Shown in pieces: positions 54,290 through 63,174 of a stretch of DNA of 64,000 bases (the stretch's first letter is position 1; each line of letters opens with the position of its first letter). The stretch is taken from assembly GCF_039536245.1 (NCBI RefSeq), contig NZ_BAAAYN010000070.1, positions 42,221-106,220 on the forward strand, read 5' to 3'. This DNA comes from Cryptosporangium minutisporangium (GTDB taxonomy: Bacteria > Actinomycetota > Actinomycetes > Mycobacteriales > Cryptosporangiaceae). The notes below the pieces were generated by a model. It had not been told where the DNA came from, ran no database searches, and was given only the letters and a program-made list of their open reading frames with translations. The translations under genes were made by a program, and so were the position numbers.

Positions 54290-54985
54290 GTGACTGACAA
54301 CAGGTCCTTCCCCAGCCCGCCGGGGGGCGAGGCCAGCGGCGGGGTAACGACTGTTCTCCTCGTCGACGACCACGACCTGATTCGGCAGGGGCTCCGCCAC
54401 GCTTTCGAGCGTGATCCGGGTTTCGAGGTGGTCGGGGAGGCAGGGTCGGTCGCCGACGCCCTCCGAAAGGCCGCCGAGCTCAAGCCCGACGTCGTCATCA
54501 TGGACCTCCGGCTGCCCGACGGCAGTGGCCTGGAGGCGACGAAGGCGCTCCGTTCGTCCCGCGCCGACATCGGCATCGTGGTTCTGACCATGTACGCCGG
54601 CGACGACCAGCTGTTCGGTGCGCTGGAGGCCGGGGCTTCGGCCTTCGTGCCGAAGAACGCGCCGGCCGACGAGGTGGTCGCGTCCGCGCGGCACGCCGCG
54701 TCGTCCCCGAACGCGTTCACCGCCTCGGACCTCGCCAGCGCCATGAAGCGGCGCCTGACCCCGAGCGGACCGCACCTGTCCCCGCGGGAGAGCCAGGTGC
54801 TCCGCCTGCTGGCCGACGGGATGAGCGTCGCGGGTATCGCGAAGCAGCTCTACGTCAGCGAGTCGACGGCGAAGACCCACATCTCGAAGCTGTACGAGAA
54901 GCTCGGTGCCGGAAACCGCGCGCAGGCGCTGATGACGGCGCTGCGACTGGGGCTGCTGGAAGCACCCAATACGCCCGGTCTGTAG
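54290..54985 (+). CDS. Response regulator, NarL/LuxR type
   Basis: 231 residues. The receiver domain shows VLLVDDHDLIRQGL, the phosphoacceptor Asp in VVIMDLRLPDGSG and the Lys in FVPKNAP. The LuxR helix-turn-helix is LSPRESQVLRLLADGMSVAGIAKQL. GTG 54290 follows AGGAGGTG at ten bases. Cognate partner of the GAF kinase just upstream (inference from proximity). A perfect hairpin follows the stop. Confidence 0.9.
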   Translation: MTDNRSFPSPPGGEASGGVTTVLLVDDHDLIRQGLRHAFERDPGFEVVGEAGSVADALRKAAELKPDVVIMDLRLPDGSGLEATKALRSSRADIGIVVLTMYAGDDQLFGALEAGASAFVPKNAPADEVVASARHAASSPNAFTASDLASAMKRRLTPSGPHLSPRESQVLRLLADGMSVAGIAKQLYVSESTAKTHISKLYEKLGAGNRAQALMTALRLGLLEAPNTPGL

Positions 54986-54999
54986 TCAGTACTTCCGCT

Positions 55000-55027
55000 C
55001 CGGCCCGGTCGCTCCCGACCGGGCCGG
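55000..55027 (+). terminator. Perfect 12-bp hairpin after the response regulator
   Basis: Arms 55000-55011 and 55016-55027 around CTCC, followed by TTGCCTTTCTCC. It begins 15 bases after the stop. Confidence 0.82.
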
Positions 55028-55120
55028 TTGCCTTTCTCCCGCAGACGCCGATCCGCGGGCCGCCGCCGCGCCGCCGCGGGCCGCCGCGGGCCGCCGCCCC
55101 GGAGGCGCCGCCGACGCGCT

Positions 55121-55216
55121 TTCCCGAAATCCGCCCACCGCAGCGGCCGGTGAGGTGGGCCTTCCCGAAAATCCGTCCATCGGGGCGGGTGGTGAGGTGG
55201 GCCTTCCCGAAAAGCC
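55121..55216. repeat. 41-42-bp imperfect tandem repeat downstream of pimB
   Basis: Units 55121-55161 and 55162-55203 with a partial third from 55204. Each opens TTCCCGAAA and the full units close GGTGAGGTGGGCC. It lies between the convergent response regulator and pimB genes. The preceding 55040-55110 is a CCGCCGCGG-rich run without visible genes. Confidence 0.75.
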
Positions 55217-55286
55217 ACTCGAGGCCGCCGAGCGGGCGTCGTTGTCGGGTTCTCGGCGCTGGGAGCTGCCGCGACGGTGGCCGGGC

Positions 55287-56495
55287 CTACTGGAGGCCGG
55301 CCGGGCCGCTCAGGAGCGACGTCATGCGGGCGGCGAGCGTGTCCCAGTGCCACTCCCGCTCCACCCACTCGCGCCCCGTCTTCCCCATGGCCTGCGCCTT
55401 GGCGGGGTCAGCGAGCAACTCGGAAGCGCGGTCGACCAGCGCGGGCAGGTCACGACCGCCCACGACGTAACCGGTCTCGCCCTCCAGCACGGCGTCCGGA
55501 GCTCCCCCGGAGTCCCCGGCGAGCACCGGCAGCCCGGTCGCCGACGCTTCCAGGTACACGATCCCGAGGCCTTCGACGTCCAGGCCGCGCCGCCGGGTCC
55601 GGCACGGCATCGCGAACACGTTCCCGGCCGCGTAGTGGGCAGGCAGCTCCGCCCACGGCACCGACCCGGTGAACTTCACGTTCTCGGTGACCCCGTGCCG
55701 AGCCGCCAGCTTCTGCAGCTTCTCCCGGTACGGTCCCCCACTGACCAGCAACAAGACCGCGCCAGGCACCCGCCGCCGAATCTCCGGCAGCGCCCGGATC
55801 AACAGGTCCTGCCCTTTGCGGGGGACGAGCCGGGAGACGCAGACGATCGTCGGCCGGTCGCCGAGCCCGTACCGCTCCCGCACCGCGGACGCGTCCACGC
55901 CGGGATGGAACTCGGCGGTGTTGACGCCGCCGGGCAGGTGGACGAGCGCGGCCCGGTCCCCCACCGGGCCGGCCAGCTTCGAGCGCGTGTACGCCCCGAG
56001 GTACGTGATCACGTCGACGCCGTCGGCGATCCGGCTGAGCAGCTGCCGCGGACCGGGCAACGCCGCCCACCCGGCCTCGTGGCCGTGGGTCTGGGCGACC
56101 TGCCAGTCCACACCGGCTCGACGCCGCAGCGTCGGCGCCAACAGCCCGAGCGGAGCGGCGGCGCCGTACCAGGCCGTGGTGCAGCCGTACTCCAGTGCGG
56201 TGGCGACCACCCGGCGAGCCGCGCCCGGCGTCGGTATCAGCAGCGACGTCGGGTGCCGCACGACCGGGAACGGCTGCTCGGCGTCGAATTCGTCCGAGCC
56301 CTTCCACTGGGAGGCGTAGACCACTAGCGAACCGGGTGGCTGCCGCACCGCCAGCTGGTGGACGAACGTCTGGATCCCGCCGGGACGCGGCGGGAAGTCG
56401 TTGGTGACCAGCAGCGTCCGCCGGGTGGCCCGGGCAGGGTCCGGATCGGTCGCCGGTGAGGGCGAAGGGCTCGTCGAGGGCTCCGGGGTGCTCAT
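55287..56495 (-). CDS. pimB: GDP-mannose-dependent phosphatidylinositol mannosyltransferase (PimB'-like)
   Basis: 402 residues, GT4 glycosyltransferase of the GT-B fold, adding the second mannose in phosphatidylinositol mannoside synthesis at the inner membrane. Motifs: TLLVTNDFPPRPGGIQTFVH, HLPGGVNTAEFHPG, VCVSRLVPRKGQDLLIRAL with the phosphate-binding Arg and Lys, and GLDVEGLGIVYLEASATG with the E-x7-E pair. The first 25 residues are a Ser/Pro/Asp-rich lead. ATG 56495 overlaps the M48 gene stop. Together with fadD and plsC it fits a lipid/envelope region. Which acceptor is used is inferred from synteny with mycobacteria. Confidence 0.87.
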   Translation of the reverse strand: MSTPEPSTSPSPSPATDPDPARATRRTLLVTNDFPPRPGGIQTFVHQLAVRQPPGSLVVYASQWKGSDEFDAEQPFPVVRHPTSLLIPTPGAARRVVATALEYGCTTAWYGAAAPLGLLAPTLRRRAGVDWQVAQTHGHEAGWAALPGPRQLLSRIADGVDVITYLGAYTRSKLAGPVGDRAALVHLPGGVNTAEFHPGVDASAVRERYGLGDRPTIVCVSRLVPRKGQDLLIRALPEIRRRVPGAVLLLVSGGPYREKLQKLAARHGVTENVKFTGSVPWAELPAHYAAGNVFAMPCRTRRRGLDVEGLGIVYLEASATGLPVLAGDSGGAPDAVLEGETGYVVGGRDLPALVDRASELLADPAKAQAMGKTGREWVEREWHWDTLAARMTSLLSGPAGLQ

Positions 56496-57790
56496 CGGGC
56501 GGGCGCCGGGACCGGGAGGCCTTCACGGGCAGCGAATTCCCTGGCCGCCGCGATGCGATCCACAGTGGTCGGGTGGGTACCGAACCAGAGCTGGAAGAGC
56601 CGGTTCGGACGGAGGTCGGCCCGATTCTGCAGGGCCAGCCTGCGTTCCATCGACACGAACGCCTCCGGGTCGCGGGTCAGTTCCAACGCGTGCTCGTCCG
56701 CACGCGCCTCGATCTGGCGGGACACCAGCGTCTGCATCGGCGTCGAGAGGGTCCCCACCACGGCGATGATCGCCAGCACCAAGCCGATGGCTTTCGGGTC
56801 GGCGAGACTGTCCACCCCGGCTCGGCGCAGCAGCGGCGCCCACCCTCCGAGCACCGCGAGTCCGCACACCGCGGACGCCGCTCCGAGCGCACCGAGCACG
56901 GTGCCGGTGACGACGTCGCGGTGCACGGCGTGGCCGAGTTCGTGCGCGACGACCGACTCCACCTCGTCGGGTGGCGCTTCCTTCAACAGCGTGTCGTAGA
57001 CGACGATCCGCCGGCTGGCGCCGTAGCCCGACACGTACGCGTTGAGCGTGGTCGTGCGCCGCGAGGCGTCCGCGATCAGGACGTCTTTCACCGGCTCACC
57101 GTCGCGTTCGGCGAGCTGCACGAGGCTCGTCCGGAGCGGGGAGTCCGGCATCGGCGTGAACCGGTTGAACAGCGGCTCGATCAGGATCGGGAACGCGAAC
57201 GACGCGACGAACACGAACGCGGCGGCGCCGGCGGCGGCCCAGGCCCACCACCAGTTCGGGGTGGCGCGGATGAGGGCGAAGAGGACCAGGGTCATCACCG
57301 CGGTAAGGACCGCCGAGACCGCCCACGCCTTGGCTTGGTCGGCGAGCCAGCCGCCCCAGTTCTGCGTCGACAGGCCGTACCGGCGGAGCAGGACCTCCGA
57401 CCAGGCGGCGAGCGGAAGCGTGACCACCGTGGCCACGGCCCCGAGGACGACGCCGCCCAGCAGCGCCTCCACCCACCAGGACCCACCGAGCGGGCGGGCG
57501 ACGGCACCGATGAGGCGCGCGCCCAGCGGCGTCAGGCCGAGCGCCAGCGCGAGGACGAGGCCGAGCGCGAGCCGGGCGAGTGACCATGGGCGCAGCGCGG
57601 CGCGGAACACGCTCCCGCGACGGATCTCGGCCTCGGAGAAGTCGGTGCTCGCGTCGGGACGCGGTGTCGTGACGGTGGTGCGGGTCTCCCCGGCGGGGGC
57701 GGTGCGCCATGGCGTGAGGACGCCGGCGGTCACGACCACGGCGGCGCCGAGCACCAGGAACGCGATCAGGGCGACGGCTCGGCTCGACAC
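56492..57790 (-). CDS. M48 family (Ste24/CAAX protease 1-like) metalloprotease
   Basis: 432 residues. The zinc site is VAHELGHAVH with His283, Glu284 and His287, and the third ligand Glu is in ARADEHALEL. About seven membrane helices arrange around it, and the N-terminal CAAX-protease-1 region (YGLSTQNWGGWLADQAKAW) is present. It cleaves membrane or lipid-linked peptides in known relatives. GTG 57790; the upstream 250 bp consist of repeats. The stop overlaps the pimB start. Confidence 0.88.
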   Translation of the reverse strand: MSSRAVALIAFLVLGAAVVVTAGVLTPWRTAPAGETRTTVTTPRPDASTDFSEAEIRRGSVFRAALRPWSLARLALGLVLALALGLTPLGARLIGAVARPLGGSWWVEALLGGVVLGAVATVVTLPLAAWSEVLLRRYGLSTQNWGGWLADQAKAWAVSAVLTAVMTLVLFALIRATPNWWWAWAAAGAAAFVFVASFAFPILIEPLFNRFTPMPDSPLRTSLVQLAERDGEPVKDVLIADASRRTTTLNAYVSGYGASRRIVVYDTLLKEAPPDEVESVVAHELGHAVHRDVVTGTVLGALGAASAVCGLAVLGGWAPLLRRAGVDSLADPKAIGLVLAIIAVVGTLSTPMQTLVSRQIEARADEHALELTRDPEAFVSMERRLALQNRADLRPNRLFQLWFGTHPTTVDRIAAAREFAAREGLPVPAPAR

Positions 57791-57879
57791 TCCCCGATCA
57801 TCCCAGCCGCCTCCCAGCCCGCCACGGCGCCTCCCGCTCAGCCCGCGCCCCGACCCGCCCAGCCGGGCGCTAGGCCAAG

Positions 57880-58057
57880 ACGCCTCGGGTCAGCCTGCGT
57901 CCCGACCGGCCCCCGCCGGCCGCCGCGCCTGGACGCATTTGGTCAGCCTCCGCCCGAGCAACCCCGCCGGCCGCCGCGCCCGGACGCATTTGGTCAGCCT
58001 CCGCCCGAGCAACCCCGCCGGCCGCCGCGCCCGGACGCATTTGGTCAGCCTGCGCGG
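57880..58057. repeat. 51-bp tandem repeat, three units plus a degenerate one
   Basis: The anchor GGACGCATTTGGTCAGCCT recurs at 57931, 57982 and 58033 (period 51 bp, 17 codons). A degenerate copy lies at about 57879 (GACGCCTCGGGTCAGCCT). Between anchors the unit holds CCGCCCGAGCAACCCCGCC. The stop codon of the Cys-rich small gene (58045) is in the last unit. Confidence 0.85.
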
Positions 58058-58332
58058 CGGCGGGCGCGCTCTTCGTCGGCGTGACGAGCGCCGAGCCAAT
58101 CGGTCCCGTGCTCGTGCTCCGGCTGGGTGGCCGCGGTGATCGACAGGAATTCCGGGTCCATCCCCGCCGACACGAACGCCTGCAGCGCCGCGTTCTCCAC
58201 TTCGTCGAGCTCCACGCCGGCCGGCAGCTCGGTCAGCTCGACGCCTGCCGGTGGGGCACCGACCAGTGCACTGATCACGCAGTCACGGCAGCCGGAGCCG
58301 CGGACCCCACACGCGTCGCAGTCGATGAGCAT
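58045..58332 (-). CDS. Small Cys-motif protein next to NYN-domain gene
   Basis: 95 residues. Starts MLIDCDACGVRGSGCRDC with four Cys in C-x2-C-x6-C-x2-C, a probable metal site. An acidic helix region and an Arg-rich end follow. ATG 58332 has GGAAGGAGG in ideal position, so it is a real gene. Such small proteins commonly accompany the NYN-domain gene in actinobacteria (recalled). The C-terminus runs into the 51-bp repeat array, which supplies the stop codon. Function unknown. Confidence 0.75.
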   Translation of the reverse strand: MLIDCDACGVRGSGCRDCVISALVGAPPAGVELTELPAGVELDEVENAALQAFVSAGMDPEFLSITAATQPEHEHGTDWLGARHADEERARRRAG

Positions 58333-58399
58333 CCTTCGTCGCCTCCTTCCGTGCATCTCCACTGCCACGCACAGTAGGCAAGGGGTACGACAAAACCGC

Positions 58400-59752
58400 T
58401 CACGCCCGGTCGAGCCGCCGCACCAACACCACCGACGGCACCGCGTAGGCGCCCGCACGCCGGATCCCTTCGGCGACCTCTTTGTCGGACGAGACGACGA
58501 CGACCGGCCTGCCCTTCGGCTCGGCGCGCACCAGCCGCCGGATCACCTCGTCGGCGATCTCACCCGGCGGGCTGAAGATCACCCGCACCCCCCGCGGCGA
58601 GCTGGGAGCGGCGGGCAGCCGCCCGGCTCCGTCGAACACCACCGTGATCTCGGCGTTCGTCTGCGCGGCCAGTCCGGCCAACCCGGCGAGCAGCCGGGTG
58701 CGCTGCTGCTCCAGCGCCAACCCCGGGAAACCGGTCTTCGTGACGTTGTAACCGTCGATCACCAGATGGACGCGGGGCAACGCGAGCAGCTGGTCGAGCC
58801 GAGCCGGTTCCTCGGCGGCCCAGAGCTGTCCGCCCGCTTTGGTCCGGCTGCCCGCGGCAGCCGCCGACGACGCCGCGACGACGTCACCGGGCAGCGTGTC
58901 GGGCGGAGCCACCGCCAGCTCCCGGCGCAGGCCCTGGGTAGCGTTGCCGATCGTCTCCAGCAACAGCCAGAGCCGCGTCTCGTCGGTGACGCGCCCGGCC
59001 CGGCTCGCCGACTTCGCCACCTCCAGCTCGCGCTCGGCGTCGGCCAGCCGGGTTCGCAGGCGGCGGATCTCGGCATCCGAGGCACTCGACGCGGCAGCCA
59101 CCCGCCCACGTTCGGTCGAGACCGCGTCGGTGAGCCGCCGGACGTCCTGCTCGGAGTCGCGGAGCGCCTTGGCCAGTTCACGGACCCTGCCACGCAGTTC
59201 GTCCGCCTCGGCGCGCACCCCGGCCAGGTCCGACCGCAGCTTGTCGGCGTCGGCCTTGGCGTTGACCCGAACCCGTTCGAGCTGCTCGGTGAGCCGCTCG
59301 ACCTGACGGGACGCCGCTTGCACCTGCTCGGACTCGGCCGCCGCCACGACGGTCGCCGACGCGGCCTCGACCAGCGTCGTCCACCGAGCCGGACGCGCCA
59401 GGTACGCCAGGGCGGCCACTTCGACGGGGTCCGCGGCGCCGGGCGGGTTCCCGGCGGCCACCGCCGCACCGAGCGGACCGGCGGCCTCGACCGCCCGCTC
59501 GGCCAGCCGCTCGCGGAACGCGGGGTCGGCGGCGAGCTGGGCCACTACGGTCGGACCAGCCAGCCGAGCACGCCGAGCCGGCGTGAACTGCGCGAACCGA
59601 CGCAGCTGAGCAGGGAGGACGTCCGGCCCCAGCCCGGGGAACAAGTCGACGGCGAGCGCGGTGACCCGCGCCCGGACGGCATCCGGCAGGGACGGCTCGA
59701 CGTCCGGAATCTCGTCCGGAGCACCGTCCGCTCTGTGGTGATCGCCGGTCAC
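58400..59752 (-). CDS. NYN (YacP-like) domain protein with coiled coil
   Basis: About 450 residues from GTG 59752. The N-terminal 130 residues are helical. A long heptad region (about 145-275, for example VERLTEQLERVRVNAKADAD) follows, and the C-terminal NYN/PIN-type nuclease (about 320-450) has VHLVIDGYNVTKTGFP, EITVVFDGAGRLP and VVVVSSDKEVAEG, with conserved aspartates. Related YacP proteins are RNA endonucleases. The frame stays open to GTG 59830, so a longer form is possible. It is separated from the Cys-motif gene by 67 bp and probably co-transcribed. Confidence 0.82.
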   Translation of the reverse strand: MTGDHHRADGAPDEIPDVEPSLPDAVRARVTALAVDLFPGLGPDVLPAQLRRFAQFTPARRARLAGPTVVAQLAADPAFRERLAERAVEAAGPLGAAVAAGNPPGAADPVEVAALAYLARPARWTTLVEAASATVVAAAESEQVQAASRQVERLTEQLERVRVNAKADADKLRSDLAGVRAEADELRGRVRELAKALRDSEQDVRRLTDAVSTERGRVAAASSASDAEIRRLRTRLADAERELEVAKSASRAGRVTDETRLWLLLETIGNATQGLRRELAVAPPDTLPGDVVAASSAAAAGSRTKAGGQLWAAEEPARLDQLLALPRVHLVIDGYNVTKTGFPGLALEQQRTRLLAGLAGLAAQTNAEITVVFDGAGRLPAAPSSPRGVRVIFSPPGEIADEVIRRLVRAEPKGRPVVVVSSDKEVAEGIRRAGAYAVPSVVLVRRLDRA

Positions 59753-59918
59753 AGGCGCCGCGGAGTGACGCGCCAGCCTGTGTTCCGCCCGGGCCGGATG
59801 GTGGACATGCTGCCAGTCTTCCACCCCCACCGGCCGACGGCCTCACGACGGACCACGTCAGACCAGGTGAACGTGGCGGCCTCGCGTTTTTGTCCCACCC
59901 ACCCCCTACGGTCGGCCC

Positions 59919-62201
59919 ATGCAACGCCACCACCCGTCCACCACAACCCCCACCGCCGCTGCGTCGCCGGCCGGGGGCAGGCACTGGGTCCAGTCGACGT
60001 TCGACGAACTCGGCCAGCCCCTACGGGAGACCACGTTCGTCGTCGTGGACCTGGAGACCACCGGTGGAGCGCCTGGCGGGTCGGCGATCACCGAGATCGG
60101 TGCGGTGAAGGTTCGTGGTGGCGAGGTGCTCGGCGAGTTCCAGACGCTGGTCGATCCCGGGATCGGCATTCCGCCGTTCATCACCGTGCTCACCGGAATC
60201 ACCGACGCGATGGTCGCGGTGGCCCCGCCGATCGCCGAGGTGCTGCCGACCTTTCTGGAGTTCGCACACGGTTCGGTGCTCGTCGCGCACAACGCGCCCT
60301 TCGACTTGAGCCATTTGCGGGCGGCGTGCGAGGCGCACGGCCAGACCTGGCCGACCTTCCGCAAGGTCGATACCGCCGTGCTGGCCCGCCGGGCGCTCAG
60401 CCGCGACGAGGTCCGCAACTGCAAGCTCGGCACGCTCGCCGCGTTCTTCCGATCGGCCACGACGCCGGTGCACCGTGCGCTCGCCGACGCGAGGGCCACG
60501 GTGGACGTTCTGCACGGCCTGCTGGAGCGGCTCGGCAACCTCGGCATCCAGACGCTGGAAGAGCTCGAGACGTTCACCACGCAGGTCTCCGAGGCACAGC
60601 GTCGCAAGCGGCACCTGGCCGTCGGGGTCCCGAGCGCGCCCGGCGTCTACCTGTTCCGCGACGCGACCGACCGCCCGCTCTACGTCGGCACCAGCAAGGA
60701 CCTGCGGTCGCGCGTCCGCCAGTACTTCGTGTCGTCCGAACAGCGGTCCCGGATGGCCGAGATGATCAATGCGGCGGAACGCATCGAGGCGATCGTCTGC
60801 GCGCACTCGCTGGAGGCCGAGGTCCGTGAGCTGCGATTGATCGCTGCGCACAAGCCGCCGTACAACCGCCGGTCGAAACACCCCGAGCGGCGGCTGTGGC
60901 TCCGCCTGACCACCGACGCCTACCCGCGGCTGTCGGTGGTGCGCCAGACGCGGGACGACGGCACCGCCTACCTGGGTCCGTTCTCCTCCCGGCGCTCGGC
61001 CGAGGCCGCCGCCACCGCGGTCTACGACGTCCTGCCGCTCCGGCAGTGCGGTGGGGTGCTGTCCACCCGGCGCACCAGCCCGGCCTGCGCGCTGGCCGAG
61101 ATCCGCAGGTGCGAGGCACCGTGCGAGCACCGGGTCACGGTCGAGGCGTACGGCCGGCACGCCGAGGCGTTCCGTGAGGCGGTGGAGGGCGACCCGACGC
61201 CGCTGGTGGAGCGTCTCCTGGCCCGCATCGACACGCTGTCGGACCGGCAGCGGTACGAGGAGGCCGCGACCGCACGGAACCGGCTGGCGGCGCTTTTGCG
61301 GGCGGTCATCCGGGCGCAGCGCACTCGGGCGATCAGCAGCGTGCCGGAGCTGGTCGCCGCCCGGTCCGACGGGGAGGGCGGCTGGGAGATCTCGGTCGTG
61401 CGGCACGGGCGCCTGGCGGCGGCCGGGGTGGCGGCGCGTGGGGTGCCGCCGATGCCGGTGGTGGAGCAGCTGGTTGCGTCCGCGGAGACCGTGGTGCGCG
61501 ATCCGGCGGCGGACGGCATCCATCTGGAGGAGATCGAGCGGGTGCTCGCCTGGGTGGAGCGGCCGGAGACCCGGCTGGTGAAGGTCGACACGATCTGGTC
61601 GTCGCCGGCCCGGGGCGCGGGACGGTGGGCCGACCTGCTGACCCGCATCGAGGCGAGCCGGCACGGCGCGGACCCGTTCGACGACCGGCGCCGACTCCGT
61701 CCGGAAGCGCGCCCCGCACGCACCCCGCGCCCCACCCCGACGCCGCACCTGGGCCGAGAGACCGCCCACCCCACGCACCTCTCACCGGTCGGCTCGACAG
61801 CCGCTCCGGGCCCGGAGGCTCCTTCCACCGACGCCTCCGGGGCAGCAGGCCCCCCGTTCGGGCCCGCAGGCACCCAGTTCCTGCCCATACCCACGTCACG
61901 TCCGGCGGCTGCCCTGTCGTCGGCCGTGCCGGATCTGTCCGGGGCGGCCGTGCCGAGCTCCGTACCGGATCCGTCCGGAGCCGCCGTACCGAGTCCCGTA
62001 CCGGCGGCCGCGGCCGAGCGCTCTAACCTGTCCAGTCATGGCGCCCGCGAACCCGAGTCGAGTCAGTACGGTCCGGATGGTGCTGCACCGCAGAGCGATC
62101 GAGGTGTTCCGGCGGCTGCCGCTCCGGGTGCGGCGGAAGCTGGTCCGGCTGGGGACGCCGAACTACACCCTCGGGTCGGTGGTGCTACTGCGCGATCATG
62201 A
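59919..62201 (+). CDS. DEDDh exonuclease fused to GIY-YIG (Cho/UvrC-like) nuclease
   Basis: 760 residues. N-terminal DnaQ-type exonuclease: DLETTG (Asp44, Glu46), HNAPFD (Asp129) and HRALADA (His185, Asp190). A GIY-YIG nuclease follows at about 238-325 (APGVYLFRDATDRPLYVGTSK), like the N-terminal half of UvrC and E. coli Cho. A UvrC-like cysteine cluster (LRQCGG, SPACALAEIRRCEAPCEH) and a helical part extend to about 585. Residues 590-760 are Pro/Ser/Ala-rich and overlap the next gene by 164 bp in another frame. Probable DNA repair nuclease; the tail may be unneeded for function. Confidence 0.85.
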   Translation: MQRHHPSTTTPTAAASPAGGRHWVQSTFDELGQPLRETTFVVVDLETTGGAPGGSAITEIGAVKVRGGEVLGEFQTLVDPGIGIPPFITVLTGITDAMVAVAPPIAEVLPTFLEFAHGSVLVAHNAPFDLSHLRAACEAHGQTWPTFRKVDTAVLARRALSRDEVRNCKLGTLAAFFRSATTPVHRALADARATVDVLHGLLERLGNLGIQTLEELETFTTQVSEAQRRKRHLAVGVPSAPGVYLFRDATDRPLYVGTSKDLRSRVRQYFVSSEQRSRMAEMINAAERIEAIVCAHSLEAEVRELRLIAAHKPPYNRRSKHPERRLWLRLTTDAYPRLSVVRQTRDDGTAYLGPFSSRRSAEAAATAVYDVLPLRQCGGVLSTRRTSPACALAEIRRCEAPCEHRVTVEAYGRHAEAFREAVEGDPTPLVERLLARIDTLSDRQRYEEAATARNRLAALLRAVIRAQRTRAISSVPELVAARSDGEGGWEISVVRHGRLAAAGVAARGVPPMPVVEQLVASAETVVRDPAADGIHLEEIERVLAWVERPETRLVKVDTIWSSPARGAGRWADLLTRIEASRHGADPFDDRRRLRPEARPARTPRPTPTPHLGRETAHPTHLSPVGSTAAPGPEAPSTDASGAAGPPFGPAGTQFLPIPTSRPAAALSSAVPDLSGAAVPSSVPDPSGAAVPSPVPAAAAERSNLSSHGAREPESSQYGPDGAAPQSDRGVPAAAAPGAAEAGPAGDAELHPRVGGATARS

Positions 62202-63174
62202 CGACCGGCTGCTCCTGGTCCGCCAGCCGCCGTCGAAGGGGTGGTCGCTGCCGGGCGGACTGCTCGACCGGCACGAGCATCCTCGGGACGCCGCAGTCCG
62301 CGAGCTGCGCGAGGAGATCGGGGTGACGCTGAAGCCCGACGCGGTCACGCCGATCGTGCCCAACGCGCACGTGAACCCGTTCGTCCAGCAGGTCGATCTG
62401 ATCTTCACGGCGACCGTGAACGCGGACGCCACCGAGGTCGCGGTCGATCAGGTCGAGATCGGGGAGGCGCGCTGGTTCGCGCTCGACGAGTTGCCACCGC
62501 TCACCGGTCCGACGTTCCGCCTCCTGGGCCGCGCCGGTCTGGTTACCCCCGACGCCTCCCCCGCGCACCCCACGCCTGCCTCCGAGCGCTCGACGCCCTC
62601 CCCCGACACCGCAGAGCAGCCGAACCCTGCCAGGTCCCCCGCCGGCAGCGACCGACAGCCCCCGGCAACCTCCAACCCGCCCGCCGCGAGCCACGCCCCG
62701 AGCTCTGCGCCTCCGCCGGACGCGCGAGACGCGGCAACCCCGGAGGACACGCCAGACGCGGCAACCCCGGCGGACACGCCAGACGCGGCAACCCCGGAGG
62801 ACACGCCAGACGCGGCAACCCCGGCGGACACGCCAGACGCGGCAACCCCGGAGGACACGCGAGACGCGGCGTTCCCGCAGGACGCGCCGGAGCTAGGCAC
62901 GGCAGACGCGACGACCACGCCAGCCACCACGCCAGCCACCACGCCCGCCCCGGGCCCAGTGAGCACCCCGGGCCCGGCTATGGCCACGGGCCCGACGAAC
63001 GCCACGGATCCAGCGAGCGCCACCAGGGCGCCCGGCCTCGTCGTCGAGGACGACACGCCGGGACGGGGCGGAGAACGGACCGAGGAGGTTCTGGGGGAAC
63101 CTGGAGAGGCCTTCGCCGACCCGGAGGCCACCGAGGCGAAGAACGCCACGCCGGCGCACGGAGAGCCCACGTGA
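62038..63174 (+). CDS. NUDIX hydrolase with repetitive C-terminal tail
   Basis: 378 residues. The Nudix box is GGLLDRHEHPRDAAVREL with REEIGV directly after, in the domain about 40-160 (SVVLLRDHDDRLLLVRQPP before it). Substrate class unknown, perhaps nucleoside diphosphate derivatives. Residues 165-378 are low complexity, including 9-residue steps DAATPEDTP/DAATPADTP encoded by a 27-bp repeat. ATG 62038 lies inside the upstream nuclease gene. GTGA overlap with the next gene couples them. Confidence 0.83.
   Translation: MAPANPSRVSTVRMVLHRRAIEVFRRLPLRVRRKLVRLGTPNYTLGSVVLLRDHDDRLLLVRQPPSKGWSLPGGLLDRHEHPRDAAVRELREEIGVTLKPDAVTPIVPNAHVNPFVQQVDLIFTATVNADATEVAVDQVEIGEARWFALDELPPLTGPTFRLLGRAGLVTPDASPAHPTPASERSTPSPDTAEQPNPARSPAGSDRQPPATSNPPAASHAPSSAPPPDARDAATPEDTPDAATPADTPDAATPEDTPDAATPADTPDAATPEDTRDAAFPQDAPELGTADATTTPATTPATTPAPGPVSTPGPAMATGPTNATDPASATRAPGLVVEDDTPGRGGERTEEVLGEPGEAFADPEATEAKNATPAHGEPT
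62728..62889. repeat. 27-bp tandem repeat in the NUDIX tail
   Basis: Units 62728-62754, 62755-62781, 62782-62808, 62809-62835, 62836-62862 and a degenerate 62863-62889. Each begins GACGCGGCAACCCCGG; GAG and GCG alternate at the next codon, so the higher-order period is 54 bp. Confidence 0.9.
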
